Shown: positions 27,500-37,479, counted from the stretch's first letter. The stretch: 64,000 bases of DNA from Dehalococcoidia bacterium (GCA_030747175.1 JASLLE010000004.1:21519-85518), one strand, 5' to 3'. The notes: generated by a model from the sequence alone, not told the origin. Made by a program: numbers and translations.

Positions 27500-30400
27500 C
27501 TGTTTCTGTTCGGCCGTTTCATCCGCCGCCGAGGGACCGCGGACGCCGGGCTACTTCTTGGAGTCGGACTGGCGGTTCTGATCGCCACGATCGTGATCGG
27601 CGGCTCCCCGGCCTACCTCAGAAGCCTCGACCGCGTTGGCGTAGAAGCCGTGCTCGACGATCTGCCGCCGACCGGCAAGAACCTCATCGTGAGCAACGAT
27701 GCGATCCCCTCCAGGCTGAGTTCGGTCAACGCCGTCACGTCCGATATTGACGCAACGTCCCGCGCTACTTTCGGGGAGATCGCGTCGGACTCGAGACGCG
27801 CGCTTCGCTCCCCTTACCATCGGAATATAGACCCGGTCACGATCAGTGAATGGTCCCTGGCACGGTTCGTGTTGATGGACGGATTCGCAGACAACGTACA
27901 GTTCGTGTCCGGCGAACCACCTCAAACGCCGGCGAATAACCGGCCCGGCGCTGCGTCAGAAATCGTGGCGGAAGCCGCGCTGGTGGCGGATGCCGCCGAA
28001 GAGCTCGGAATCACCACCGGCGACACCCTGACGCTCACATTGGCGTTCGGGGCCTCGTCCGCCGTGGACGTGTTTATCAGTGGAACCTTTGTCCCTGACG
28101 ACGAACTCGGCGAATTCTGGATGGGGTTTGGTGGACCCATCTTGCGCCCGACGGTACTCCCGGGCTTTGCCGGCGGCGTGGCCGGCTTATTCGTGACCGA
28201 GGAAGGGTTCGGGGCTGTGGCGCTGGAGGCCGCCGCAACCCCGATGGACGCGGCGTGGATCGTGGACCTCGATCGGATCGGTCTGGCCGAGCTCAATGCA
28301 GGCGAGATCGCGGACAGGGCGGATCGGTTCGAAGGGCGTATCGACCAGGACGTCCCGGGGTCGCTGGTCATCACCGGACTTGACAGAGCTTTTAGAGCGC
28401 TGGAGCGCAGGTCCGTGTTCGCACGGATACCGATGTTCTTGATGGCGACCATCCTGCTCACCATAGTTGCCTACTACCTGCTGATGGCGGCCAGTGTCCT
28501 GGCAGACCGGCGGAAGGACGAGATTGGATCTCTCCGTAGCCGCGGAATCTCGCTGACCCAGATGGCGAAACTCTACGGTCTGGAAGCGGGGATTCTCATC
28601 GGGTTACCTGTAGTACTCGGACCGCTGATTTCGGTCGTCCTGATTTCACAGTCGGGGCGAATTCCGCCCTTTGATGGCATAACGGGCGGTGGAACCCTGC
28701 CGGCATCTCTTGCATGGGAACAATTTTCGTTCTCCCTCCTGGCCGGGTTGGCAGCCCTCGTGGTGCTCGTCGTTCCGATTGTTTTAAGCGGCGCTGGCAA
28801 TATCGTGGTTCAGCTCCGAAACGAAGCACGGCCGACACGGTCCCCTTTCTTCCAGCGTTACTTCCTTGACGCAGCGCTTCTGGTCCTCGCCGGATTCCTT
28901 GTCTGGGAACTGAGCGCTAATGGCAACGAGGCGATCCGGGTCGACGAGGACGGCGGCCTCAGTACCGATCCGACCCTGTTCTTCGCGCCCGCGCTCACCC
29001 TGTCGGCGGTATCGCTGGTCTTTTTACGCGTCTTCCCACCCGTTGTAAGAGGGCTGGCCTTTTTCATGGCCAGATTCGGCCCCGCGTGGGCGGCGCTTGC
29101 CGTCTGGCGTCTCGGCCGAGCGCCTTACTTCTACGCCCCTGTCATTCTCCTTCTCACGCTGGCGTCTGGCCTGGCGGTGGTTGCCGCCACGCTGGCATCG
29201 ACCCTGGAGGACAGCGCGCGAGAGCGCGTGCTTTACGACTCGGGCTCGGATATCCACATCGAAGCGGCCCGGGAGTCGCTCGATAAGGTCGAAATCGCCA
29301 GGGAGTTTTCGTCCGTCCGAGAAGCGTCAGCCGCCATGAGAGTCAGGGGCGAGATCGGCACAGCGACCCGTGGCTTCAGTTTTGAACTGCTGGGCGTGCA
29401 AGCGGACCGTTTCGCTGACATTGCATGGTTCCGTCCCGACTTTGCCGAAACTGGTCTCACGGACCTCATGGGGGGCATCTCGTCCGGCACGGCGGTGGAA
29501 CCGCTGTTGCTTCCGGACTCCGCAACTGAGCTCGGGATCTGGACGCAGTCCGACGACGACATCAGACATCTTTTCCTGTGGGCGACGATACGGGGCGGCA
29601 CAGGTATCGCGGAGACGATCACCCTGGGTCCCGTGGAGCCCGGAGGATGGCGTCTTCAGTCGGCTTCCCTCGAGGGTATCGCCACCCCCGTGGAACTGCT
29701 CTCGATCAAGTTGTTTGAGCCGGAAGGGGAGGACAGAGCCACCGCCGGATCGATCCTCCTCGATGATGTCGTCGCGATCGATTCCGCGACCGGCGAGCGA
29801 ACTATCGTGGTCGATTTTGACCGGCCTGATCGCTGGACACCGTTTCCGACTTCGAACGGCCTGGATGTCGTGTTCAAGATTGCTCGAGAAGCTGAAGACC
29901 TCCGAACGGGCGAGATCTCCGGTTCCGGAGTTGGAAGTATGACGTTCGGCCGCGGTACCGACGGCGGCGTTCGCGGTATCTACCGGTCAGCGAGTGGCGG
30001 GCCGCTGCCGGTGCTCGTCAGTTCTACCCTGGCCAGAAACGCCGGAATAGCCCTGGACTTTCCGTTTATTGCCCGGTTGTCCGGCGGATTGACCCCGCTC
30101 GTGGCCGTCCAGATCGTCGATTATTTTCCGACCATGGATCCCGATACCGACCAGGGATTCATGGTCGTTGATCTGGACGTCTTCGCCGATTTCCTGGAGC
30201 TAAAAGGGGCGCTGCCGGTGGACCTGATCGACGAGCTGTTCATCGGGGCCGCACCGGGAAGTCACGATCAAGCGCTGGCGGATGTCAACTCTCTACTAAC
30301 GGCCGCCGCACGGGTGGACGTAAGACAGGAAATGCAGAGCGAATCGCTGGTCGATCCGTTATCGGTCGCCGGATGGCGCGGGATCGGCCTGCTTGCTGGA

Positions 30401-30793
30401 ATTACGACCTTGATAGTTGTCGTACTCGGTTACCTGACTTACCTGCGGGCGTATGCAGGAAAGATGAACACGGAGGAAGCGTTCGTCCGGTCCATGGGTC
30501 TCAGCCGCGGCGGCTACATGGCGGCGGCGGTGATCGAGCATGTGTTCCTCGGGCTGGTCGGCATCTTGCTGGGCGTCATATCCGGCCTGGCCGTCGCCGG
30601 GCTCGCGGTGGGCGTCTCCACGAGAACTTCTTCCGGGGACGAACCGCTTCCGCCGTTCAACCTTGCGACGCAGTGGGAACCGGTGCTGATCGGGTACGTG
30701 ATTCTCTGCATAATCGCCGGGGTTGCGCTGGGCCTGCTTACCGCTCGTTACAGCAGGCGGGCACTGCATGAGGCGACGAGGGTGGACGAGTGA
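27500..30793 (+). CDS. Large FtsX-like ABC permease, start uncertain
   Basis: A permease of about 1097 residues, first gene of a four-gene export operon. It has an N-terminal membrane segment, an FtsX block (TILLTIVAYYLLMAASVLADRR then EIGSLRSRG), further membrane segments, a long outside region and a second FtsX block (TLIVVVLGYLTYLRAY then EAFVRSMGLSRGGY). About ten membrane segments are expected. The first GTG, at 27593, removes the N-terminal helix (GLLLGVGLAVLIATIVI) that family members need. Upstream there is no ATG/GTG/TTG after the TAA at 27449: the candidates are CTG 27500 and ATC 27479. The GTGA at 30790 overlaps the next gene. Confidence 0.85.
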   Translation: MFLFGRFIRRRGTADAGLLLGVGLAVLIATIVIGGSPAYLRSLDRVGVEAVLDDLPPTGKNLIVSNDAIPSRLSSVNAVTSDIDATSRATFGEIASDSRRALRSPYHRNIDPVTISEWSLARFVLMDGFADNVQFVSGEPPQTPANNRPGAASEIVAEAALVADAAEELGITTGDTLTLTLAFGASSAVDVFISGTFVPDDELGEFWMGFGGPILRPTVLPGFAGGVAGLFVTEEGFGAVALEAAATPMDAAWIVDLDRIGLAELNAGEIADRADRFEGRIDQDVPGSLVITGLDRAFRALERRSVFARIPMFLMATILLTIVAYYLLMAASVLADRRKDEIGSLRSRGISLTQMAKLYGLEAGILIGLPVVLGPLISVVLISQSGRIPPFDGITGGGTLPASLAWEQFSFSLLAGLAALVVLVVPIVLSGAGNIVVQLRNEARPTRSPFFQRYFLDAALLVLAGFLVWELSANGNEAIRVDEDGGLSTDPTLFFAPALTLSAVSLVFLRVFPPVVRGLAFFMARFGPAWAALAVWRLGRAPYFYAPVILLLTLASGLAVVAATLASTLEDSARERVLYDSGSDIHIEAARESLDKVEIAREFSSVREASAAMRVRGEIGTATRGFSFELLGVQADRFADIAWFRPDFAETGLTDLMGGISSGTAVEPLLLPDSATELGIWTQSDDDIRHLFLWATIRGGTGIAETITLGPVEPGGWRLQSASLEGIATPVELLSIKLFEPEGEDRATAGSILLDDVVAIDSATGERTIVVDFDRPDRWTPFPTSNGLDVVFKIAREAEDLRTGEISGSGVGSMTFGRGTDGGVRGIYRSASGGPLPVLVSSTLARNAGIALDFPFIARLSGGLTPLVAVQIVDYFPTMDPDTDQGFMVVDLDVFADFLELKGALPVDLIDELFIGAAPGSHDQALADVNSLLTAAARVDVRQEMQSESLVDPLSVAGWRGIGLLAGITTLIVVVLGYLTYLRAYAGKMNTEEAFVRSMGLSRGGYMAAAVIEHVFLGLVGILLGVISGLAVAGLAVGVSTRTSSGDEPLPPFNLATQWEPVLIGYVILCIIAGVALGLLTARYSRRALHEATRVDE

Positions 30794-33700
30794 TAACGAC
30801 CGCTCTGAAACTCATCGCCCGTCGTAGTCTCGCCCATCTACGACTATTGACCGCGGTGATCGCCGGGGTTGTGATCGCCGTCGCGATCATGGCCGCGACT
30901 CTCATCTATTTCGACTCGTTGCGGAATCTTGCTTTGCGGCGGGCCGTGGATCAACAGGCGCCGGCCTCGTTAGACGTGGTGATGCAGTTGTCCGCCGCTG
31001 CCGCGCCACGGCCGTTACACGACCGGTTAACTGCCAGGGTCGACGGCATCGTGGACGCGGGCCTCAAAGATTACGTCCGGGAAAAGCATCTCGCAGTGCG
31101 ATCCGCGTCCTTTGATTTTGCGCCCGCGTCCGATGTGTCACCCGTTCAGGAAGGTGTGACCCGTCGTGTCGCATTCGCTTTTCTTCCGGGCATCGAAGAC
31201 GAGATCGACATCGTTGCCGGTGTAGCGCCCGGAAGCCCGGGGCCGCCGGCTGAACCCGGCAAAGTTTTCAGGCCCGAGGTCATGATCCCGGCGAGCGTAG
31301 CCGACGTCTTCGGTCTGGCAATCGGGGAGACCTACGTCGCCGTTCCTTTCTGGGACAACCACAACCCGGCTCCAGAACCGGTGGTCGCCGGGATTTTCAA
31401 GCGGCGTAACCCGGACTCAGCCTTCTGGCGGGTATACGACGACCTGTTCGCGTTTGACTCAAGTAATTTTTCTTTCGCTGTGTCGGTGGTGGACGAGTCT
31501 GTCTTTGTAGACGATCTCGCCGGACACCTGCCCAACATGACGGCGTCTTACGGCTGGACGCTTGACGTCGATCCGAACAGCATCGACGCCGCGTCGGCGA
31601 AAGGCATCATGGACTCTCTGTCGGCGCTGGAGGCGACGCTGAAGGCCGATAGCAACTCCTACCGGCAGATCACGGGCCTGCATGCCACGCTGTCGGATTT
31701 CGAAACCCGTCTCTTCTTCAATCGGCTTCCGATGATCATAGTGATGGTGCTGGTGGTTGTGGTGGTGCTGTACTACGCCGTCACCCTCGCCAGCCTGCTC
31801 GTGGACGCGCAGCGGGAAGAGATAGCGCTGTTGAGTACCAGAGGGTCGAGCGGAGGCCAGATAGTCGCCGTCTTTGCGATCGAGGCGGCGGTGCTGTCCC
31901 TTGTAGCGGTGGCCATCGGCCCGGTGATCGCTGCCATGGCAATCAGGTACGCCGGAGTCATGCCGTGGTTCAGCGAACTTAACGGCGGCACGGCTGTTCC
32001 CGTAAATGTGAGCTGGGCGGCATACCGGCTTGCCGCGCTCGGCGGTGTATTCAGTTTCGCGGCTCTTTTCTACCCCGCATTCAGGGCATCGCGCGTCGGT
32101 CTCCTGACGCACCGCAGCCGCACGGGGCGATCGACCGGCCCCCCGGCCTTCCAGCGGTACTACCTGGACGTGGGAGCGCTCGGCGTGGCTGTTGTGCTAC
32201 TGGCGCAGCTCCAGTCCAGGGGATCGGTTGCGGCGGAAAACCTGGCCGGGGAGAAAACGGTTGACCAGGTAACGCTGGCGTTCCCGGCGTTGTTCCTCGT
32301 AGTCGCCGGCGTTGTCATGTTGCGACTGTTTCCGGTGATGATGGAGCTGCTTGCCAGGCTGTTCTCGAGCCGGATCTTCTACCGTCTCATATCGCCGACG
32401 ATGATCCTCGGGTTGTGGACGATGGCGCGCAACCCCGCTCATTACTCTCGACTGTCCCTGCTGTTCATTCTCACCGCCGGGCTGGGAGTTTTCTCCGCCA
32501 ACTTTGGCGCCACGCTGGACCGAAGCAGCAAAGACCAGGCCCTTTATGCCACCGGGGCCGATGTGCGCGTCGTCGGCCTGGCGCCCAGGCCCCGGCAGCC
32601 GGGCGCGGACATCATCGGCAATATAGACCGGCTGGATGACGTCGAGACGACTACCCGGGTGATGCGGCGCGATGGCGCGGTGCGCCGCGCTTTCGGCAGC
32701 GACTCATATCGAATGATCGCCGTGGACCCCGACAACTTTACCGCCACGGCGTGGTCCAGGTCTGACCTGAACGCCGAAGACCTCCAGAACCAGCTGGATT
32801 CGATACGCGTCGACGACATGCCGGGAATCCCACTGCCGGACGACACCCGTTTCCTGACCATGCGCGTTCGGCCGAGTCAACCCACGCCCGGGATCAGCGT
32901 GTTCGCCAGTTTCAGAGACGAAAACGGAAGGTACTCTGCGGGGTCTCTCGGAACCCTGGAGCCCCGACCGGCGAACGCGCGTCAATTCAATTGTCCAGAT
33001 CCGGTTGCCACGGACGCCGCGGGAGAATCCGGGGCGCAACCGGACTGGTGCACGATAGGGGGCAGCGCCGGGAGGGTGTCATTCAATGTCGGCGCCGCAA
33101 ACGCGGTCTCTCAGAACCTCCTCGCGTTTGGATTCAGCGCGCCAGGAGGGTTTCTTTCCGACTCCGGCCGGGTACCGGCTGGCACGTTACAGATCGATGA
33201 AATCAGCGCCGTATCGTCGAACGGGACGGTGACCGTGATTGAGTCTTTTGATGATCCCGAAGCGCTGGATCGTTGGAGTGGAACACCGCTGCTCCCGGCC
33301 TCCGACGTAAACGACCTCCCGATACCCGGAGCCGTCAGCCTCGGGTGGGGTGAGTTCGAGGCCAGTGGCGGGTTCATGCTTTTCGCCGGACTCGAAACCC
33401 CGCCGGCGCCGGTGCTCGCCAGCAGCGAGTTCATGGAGCGCTCGGGTCGCTCCATCGGCGACGTGATGGAGGCAAAACTGGAAACCGCGGACCTGGTCCT
33501 GGAAATCGTCGATATCATCGATTTCATCCCGACGGTCGACCCCAATCAAAATCCGTTCCTGGTGGCCGACATTGACGCCGTTCTGGGCGCCGCCAACCGG
33601 TTCGGCGCATTCGGAAATGTCCTTCAATACAACGAACTCTGGATCCAGGTCCGGGGGGAAGATACCTCGGAGGTCGGTCGCCGCGTATCTGCCCGGATCA

Positions 33701-34209
33701 ATCTTTTGCCGTTTACGCACACCGGGATCGTGGATCGTGATTCCGCACTCGCGAAGATCGCTTCCGATCCACTCGTCCGGGCCGGCTGGTCGGTACTGCT
33801 GGCGCTTGCGTACGCCACCGTGCTTCTCGTGAGCGCAGTGGGTTTCCTGGTTCACTCCCAGGTGTCGTTCGATGCTCGAAAGGGAGAGTTCGCCTTGCTG
33901 AGAACCATTGGCCTCTCGATGCGCCAACTGCTCTCGCTTGTCGTGCTGGAGCAGGCGCTCGTTCTCGGCGTGGCTATCGGCATCGGGATTTTCATGGGAA
34001 CCCGTCTTGGCGGAACAATGTTGCCATTTTTGAGCAACTCGGGCGAAGGTATCCGGGTAGTGCCGCCCATCCTCGTGGAGGTGGATTGGCCATCGTTCGG
34101 GATTACCTTTGCTCTGCTTGGCGCGGTGATCCTGGCCGTGGTGGCAGTGATCCTGTTCAGCGTTTACCGTATGTCGATCCAGTCCGTGCTCCGGCTCGGC
34201 GAAAGATGA
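30790..34209 (+). CDS. Large FtsX-like ABC permease
   Basis: An 1139-residue permease, paralogous in layout to the preceding one. The N-terminus has one membrane segment (AVIAGVVIAVAIMAATLIY). An FtsX block follows (IIVMVLVVVVVLYYAVTLASLLVDAQREEIALLSTRG), then a cluster of membrane segments, a large outside part (about residues 580-985) and a final FtsX block (LALAYATVLLVSAVGFLVHS then GEFALLRTIGLSMRQLL). These permeases work with MacB/LolD-type ATPases to move lipids, peptides or lipoproteins, or to transmit mechanical work. GTG 30790 overlaps the previous stop, which implies translational coupling. The cargo is unknown. Confidence 0.87.
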   Translation: MITTALKLIARRSLAHLRLLTAVIAGVVIAVAIMAATLIYFDSLRNLALRRAVDQQAPASLDVVMQLSAAAAPRPLHDRLTARVDGIVDAGLKDYVREKHLAVRSASFDFAPASDVSPVQEGVTRRVAFAFLPGIEDEIDIVAGVAPGSPGPPAEPGKVFRPEVMIPASVADVFGLAIGETYVAVPFWDNHNPAPEPVVAGIFKRRNPDSAFWRVYDDLFAFDSSNFSFAVSVVDESVFVDDLAGHLPNMTASYGWTLDVDPNSIDAASAKGIMDSLSALEATLKADSNSYRQITGLHATLSDFETRLFFNRLPMIIVMVLVVVVVLYYAVTLASLLVDAQREEIALLSTRGSSGGQIVAVFAIEAAVLSLVAVAIGPVIAAMAIRYAGVMPWFSELNGGTAVPVNVSWAAYRLAALGGVFSFAALFYPAFRASRVGLLTHRSRTGRSTGPPAFQRYYLDVGALGVAVVLLAQLQSRGSVAAENLAGEKTVDQVTLAFPALFLVVAGVVMLRLFPVMMELLARLFSSRIFYRLISPTMILGLWTMARNPAHYSRLSLLFILTAGLGVFSANFGATLDRSSKDQALYATGADVRVVGLAPRPRQPGADIIGNIDRLDDVETTTRVMRRDGAVRRAFGSDSYRMIAVDPDNFTATAWSRSDLNAEDLQNQLDSIRVDDMPGIPLPDDTRFLTMRVRPSQPTPGISVFASFRDENGRYSAGSLGTLEPRPANARQFNCPDPVATDAAGESGAQPDWCTIGGSAGRVSFNVGAANAVSQNLLAFGFSAPGGFLSDSGRVPAGTLQIDEISAVSSNGTVTVIESFDDPEALDRWSGTPLLPASDVNDLPIPGAVSLGWGEFEASGGFMLFAGLETPPAPVLASSEFMERSGRSIGDVMEAKLETADLVLEIVDIIDFIPTVDPNQNPFLVADIDAVLGAANRFGAFGNVLQYNELWIQVRGEDTSEVGRRVSARINLLPFTHTGIVDRDSALAKIASDPLVRAGWSVLLALAYATVLLVSAVGFLVHSQVSFDARKGEFALLRTIGLSMRQLLSLVVLEQALVLGVAIGIGIFMGTRLGGTMLPFLSNSGEGIRVVPPILVEVDWPSFGITFALLGAVILAVVAVILFSVYRMSIQSVLRLGER

Positions 34210-34216
34210 CCTTCTT

Positions 34217-35149
34217 ATGACTCCCGCGACACCCGGTTCCTCATACATCTCTTGCAGGGATGTATTCAAGATTTACAAGGTGGCTGATCTTGAGGTCGTA
34301 GCCTTGCGCGGGCTTGAGCTGGAGGTGGAGCGCGGGGAGGTCATGGCGATCATCGGCGCGTCCGGGAGCGGCAAATCCACACTGCTCAACATCCTCGCCG
34401 GGTACGACGCGCCGTCCGCCGGGCAGGTCCAGGTTGGCGGCTACGACCTGCTCAATATGAACTCCAAACAAATCGTGGAGTACCGGCGTCGCGAGGTCGG
34501 TTTCGTCTGGCAACAGACATCCCGCAACCTGTTCCCTTATCTGAACTCACGGGAGAACGTCGAACTACCCATGCTACTGGCCGGCGCTGGCGGTCGAGAG
34601 CGTCGTGATCGGGCCGAGGAGCTGCTGGCGCTGGTGGGACTCGGCGACCGGCTCTCGCACAAGCCCGCCCAGCTCTCCGGCGGGGAGCAGCAGCGAGTTG
34701 CGATCGCCGTCGCCCTCGGGAACCGTCCTTCTCTCCTTCTGGCGGACGAACCGACAGGTGAACTAGACACCGAGACGGGCCAGGAAATCCTGGACATGTT
34801 CGCTACGATCAACCGGGAGCTTGGTACGACCATCATCGTTGTGACCCACGACCCTGCCGTGTCGCAATCGGTCGGGCGTGCGGTCGCAATTCGTGACGGC
34901 AAAACGAGTAGCGAGATACGCGGCCGGGTCCAGTTTGATCGGCAGATCGGCGGCGGGCGGCGTGACGTTGAGGAGTTTCTCCTCGTGGATTCTTCCGGGC
35001 GAGTTCAGATACCGCGCGAGATGTTGGACGGCCTGAATATCAAGAGGCTGGTACAGGCGGACGTGGAAGATGATCAGGTACGTATCCGGCCGTCAGATGC
35101 CGCCGACGAGTCGCCGGGCGATGGATCGGCCGGGGATGGATCACGGTGA
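34217..35149 (+). CDS. ABC transporter ATPase with AbrB-like C-terminal domain
   Basis: A 310-residue ATPase of the MacB/LolD family. Walker A (GASGSGKST), Q-loop (FVWQQTSRNLFPYLN), signature ([12 protein letters not shown]), Walker B ([12 protein letters not shown]) and switch His (VVTHDP) are all present. The last 65 residues are extra: from about 245 to 290 the sequence EFLLVDSSGRVQIPREML and a DQVRIRP strand match the pattern of an AbrB/SpoVT swapped hairpin, then an Asp/Gly-rich tail follows. The domain may serve for dimerisation or DNA contact. The gene starts seven bases after the second permease and its stop overlaps the next GTG. Confidence 0.9.
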   Translation: MTPATPGSSYISCRDVFKIYKVADLEVVALRGLELEVERGEVMAIIGASGSGKSTLLNILAGYDAPSAGQVQVGGYDLLNMNSKQIVEYRRREVGFVWQQTSRNLFPYLNSRENVELPMLLAGAGGRERRDRAEELLALVGLGDRLSHKPAQLSGGEQQRVAIAVALGNRPSLLLADEPTGELDTETGQEILDMFATINRELGTTIIVVTHDPAVSQSVGRAVAIRDGKTSSEIRGRVQFDRQIGGGRRDVEEFLLVDSSGRVQIPREMLDGLNIKRLVQADVEDDQVRIRPSDAADESPGDGSAGDGSR

Positions 35150-35961
35150 CGACGGGCGGCGAAACGCAACCGCTCCTGGTGGCCGATCACGTCAGCCGAA
35201 CGTTCCATCTTGAAGGCGAAGAGGTTCACGCCGTCCGGGACATCAGCCTGACGATTAATCGCGGCAGGTTCGTCGCTATAGTCGGACGTTCCGGGTCCGG
35301 CAAGACGACGTTACTGAATCTGCTGGCCGGTCTCGACACGCCCACATCCGGCCGGGTCAGGTTTGAGGGCCGGGATGTGTCGGATATGGGCGAAAAAGAG
35401 ATGACGGAGCTGCGCCGGCATCGCATCGGTATCGTTTTTCAGTCGTTCGGGCTGCTCCCTCTTCTGTCGGCGTTTGAAAACGTCGAGTTGCCGCTTCGGA
35501 TCGCCGGCGTCGGAGCACGCTTGCGGAATGAACGCGCGGAAGAAGTCCTTGATCTGGTCGGGCTGTTGCCCCGGGCGCGCCACCGCCCGTTTGAGCTATC
35601 GGGTGGAGAACAGCAGCGAGTCGCCATCGCCCGGGCCGTCTCCATGCGCCCGTCAGTGATCCTGGCGGACGAGCCAACCGGCGAGCTGGATTCCGCTAAT
35701 GCCGAGTCGATCTTTGGCCTGTTCAGCCAGATGGCGGGCGCAGAAGAAATGGCGATCGTCACGACAACCCACGACCAGACTCTGCTCGACATGGCTGAAG
35801 AGGTTCACGAGATCGGCGACGGCCTGCTCATCGAGAACGGAACGATTGGCCGGCCCCGGATGCGAACAGAGATCCCGGAGCCGGAAGAATCCGCGGCGGA
35901 ACCAGCGGAACCGTCAGATTCCGCCCCGGTCGACGACAGCATGTTCCGACGCCCGGACTGA
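35146..35961 (+). CDS. ABC transporter ATPase (MacB/LolD type)
   Basis: A 271-residue ATPase, partner of the two large permeases. It shows Walker A (GRSGSGKTT), Q-loop ([22 protein letters not shown]), signature ([14 protein letters not shown]), Walker B ([13 protein letters not shown]) and the switch histidine (TTTHDQ). A short acidic, Pro/Glu-rich tail replaces the AbrB-like domain of its neighbour. The two ATPases would probably form a heterodimer, each facing one of the two permeases, an inference from the paired layout. GTG 35146 overlaps the previous stop by four bases. Confidence 0.92.
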   Translation: MTTGGETQPLLVADHVSRTFHLEGEEVHAVRDISLTINRGRFVAIVGRSGSGKTTLLNLLAGLDTPTSGRVRFEGRDVSDMGEKEMTELRRHRIGIVFQSFGLLPLLSAFENVELPLRIAGVGARLRNERAEEVLDLVGLLPRARHRPFELSGGEQQRVAIARAVSMRPSVILADEPTGELDSANAESIFGLFSQMAGAEEMAIVTTTHDQTLLDMAEEVHEIGDGLLIENGTIGRPRMRTEIPEPEESAAEPAEPSDSAPVDDSMFRRPD

Positions 35962-36022
35962 TCCGCACACGACAGTTCAACCCCGGCTTCGCAACGGACA
36001 CGGGGACCGTTAACCTTTCGAC

Positions 36023-36802
36023 ATGCCTTACGTAACTTCGTCAGGCCGCCGTCTTTATTACGAAGTCGCTGGCGCAGGTTTTCCGCTGCTGATGCATCAC
36101 GGCTTCGCGCAATCCGCTCAGAGCTGGGTCGATTCAGGCTGGCGAGATCTTCTCGCGACGCGATCTCGTGTGATCTCGTTCGATATCCTGGGCCACGGCA
36201 GGAGCGACACGCCGCATGATATCGAGGCCTACCGCATGGAAGAACGGATGGCGGATGTGATCGCCGTCGCCGAGGCAGGGGGCGCGCAGCGGTTCGACAT
36301 GCTCGGATTTTCGCTGGGTGGCCGGGTTGCCCTCGGGATGGCGTTTCGGCGACCGGAGTGTTTACGCGGCCTGATAGTCGGCGGGATGCACGCTCGTGCT
36401 ACAGCGCTGACGGCTGAGGGTATGAACAGGCGCACGGCGACGCTCAGAAAGGGCAGTGTCCGTGCACTGAAACGAGCGCTGGGCCAGAACTCGAAGAGTT
36501 CAAACGAACTGCCGGACCCGGATCCCGAGGCGCTCGCCCTCTCGGACGAGGGATTGCTTGACTGGCCGGGCGTGGTCGAAGATCTGCATTCGCTGGAACT
36601 GCCCACCCTCATGTTCGTGGGAGAGCAGGATCGCATGCAGCCCTGGGTGGAGGAGGATGCGGCGGCCATCCCAAACGTGAACTACGTTTGTTGCCCTGAC
36701 GTGGACCACACGGGAGCGTTTGACCGCAGCGACCTGGCGGGGCCTTCGGTGGTCGAGTTCCTCTCACGACTTCCGGACGCGAACGCAGGGCCGATCCCAT
36801 GA
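36023..36802 (+). CDS. Alpha/beta hydrolase
   Basis: A 259-residue alpha/beta-fold hydrolase. The nucleophile elbow is GFSLGG (Ser near 96), with the oxyanion stretch HHGFAQS, an acid in GEQDRMQPW and a histidine in DVDHTGAF. The family includes esterases and C-C bond hydrolases; the substrate is unclear. The stop overlaps the start of the next gene (ATGA), so the pair is probably coupled. It begins 62 bases after the exporter operon. No signal peptide is seen. Confidence 0.87.
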   Translation: MPYVTSSGRRLYYEVAGAGFPLLMHHGFAQSAQSWVDSGWRDLLATRSRVISFDILGHGRSDTPHDIEAYRMEERMADVIAVAEAGGAQRFDMLGFSLGGRVALGMAFRRPECLRGLIVGGMHARATALTAEGMNRRTATLRKGSVRALKRALGQNSKSSNELPDPDPEALALSDEGLLDWPGVVEDLHSLELPTLMFVGEQDRMQPWVEEDAAAIPNVNYVCCPDVDHTGAFDRSDLAGPSVVEFLSRLPDANAGPIP

Positions 36803-37479
36803 ACGGCGTCCTGGTCCTGGTGGGCGGTGGTGAGTTCCAGCCCGAGATGAAGTACGTCGATCGCGTCTTGCTGGACCATGTGATCGGCCCGCCTCGCATC
36901 GCCATCCTGCCGACGGCGGCGGGCAAGGATCCAGACACCGCCCTGAAACTTGGGGAAGCGGGAGCATCGTATTTCCGCGAGATGGACGCCGAGGCCGACG
37001 CGATACCGGTCATAGATCGAGAGTCAGCCATGGACGAGGGCCTGGCGGCCCGGATCGAGGACGCAAACGTCGTTTACATGACGGACGGCGACTCGCGATA
37101 CCTGTACAACACCCTCCAGTTCAGCCACGCGTGGACCTCCATCGGGAACGTGATAGAGCTGAATGGCCTCGTCGCAGCTTCCGGCGCAGCGGCATCCGTA
37201 TTTGGAGAGCGTTCCCCGGGGTCAGCCCTGCGCTGGGGTCCGGCGTTCAACATCCTTCCGGGGTCGGTCATCGTTCCGGACTACGCGACCACCTCGCCGT
37301 TCGGGATGCGTATGAGGCGCCTCCGCCGCCGCGGACTCGCCTGCCTGGGAATCGACCGTCATACCGCCCTTTTCAACCGGGACTTCCAGTTCACCGTCGT
37401 CGGCGAGGGCGGTGTTACCGTCTGGAGCACAAAGCGTCATGAGGAACGAGACGACGGCGATCCCCTGATCTGGCCCTGA
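36799..37479 (+). CDS. Peptidase S51/cyanophycinase-like protein
   Basis: A 226-residue protein with the S51 fold: GVLVLVGGGEF at the N-terminus, RIAILPTAAGKD, VVYMTDGDSRYLYNTL and a serine in AASGAAAS where S51 enzymes have G-x-SAGA. Family members are dipeptidases (PepE) or cyanophycinases; the altered elbow makes activity uncertain. The ATG overlaps the hydrolase stop. No cyanophycin synthetase is present in the window, so a storage-polymer role is not supported. A general peptidase or a non-catalytic homolog are both possible. Confidence 0.7.
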   Translation: MNGVLVLVGGGEFQPEMKYVDRVLLDHVIGPPRIAILPTAAGKDPDTALKLGEAGASYFREMDAEADAIPVIDRESAMDEGLAARIEDANVVYMTDGDSRYLYNTLQFSHAWTSIGNVIELNGLVAASGAAASVFGERSPGSALRWGPAFNILPGSVIVPDYATTSPFGMRMRRLRRRGLACLGIDRHTALFNRDFQFTVVGEGGVTVWSTKRHEERDDGDPLIWP

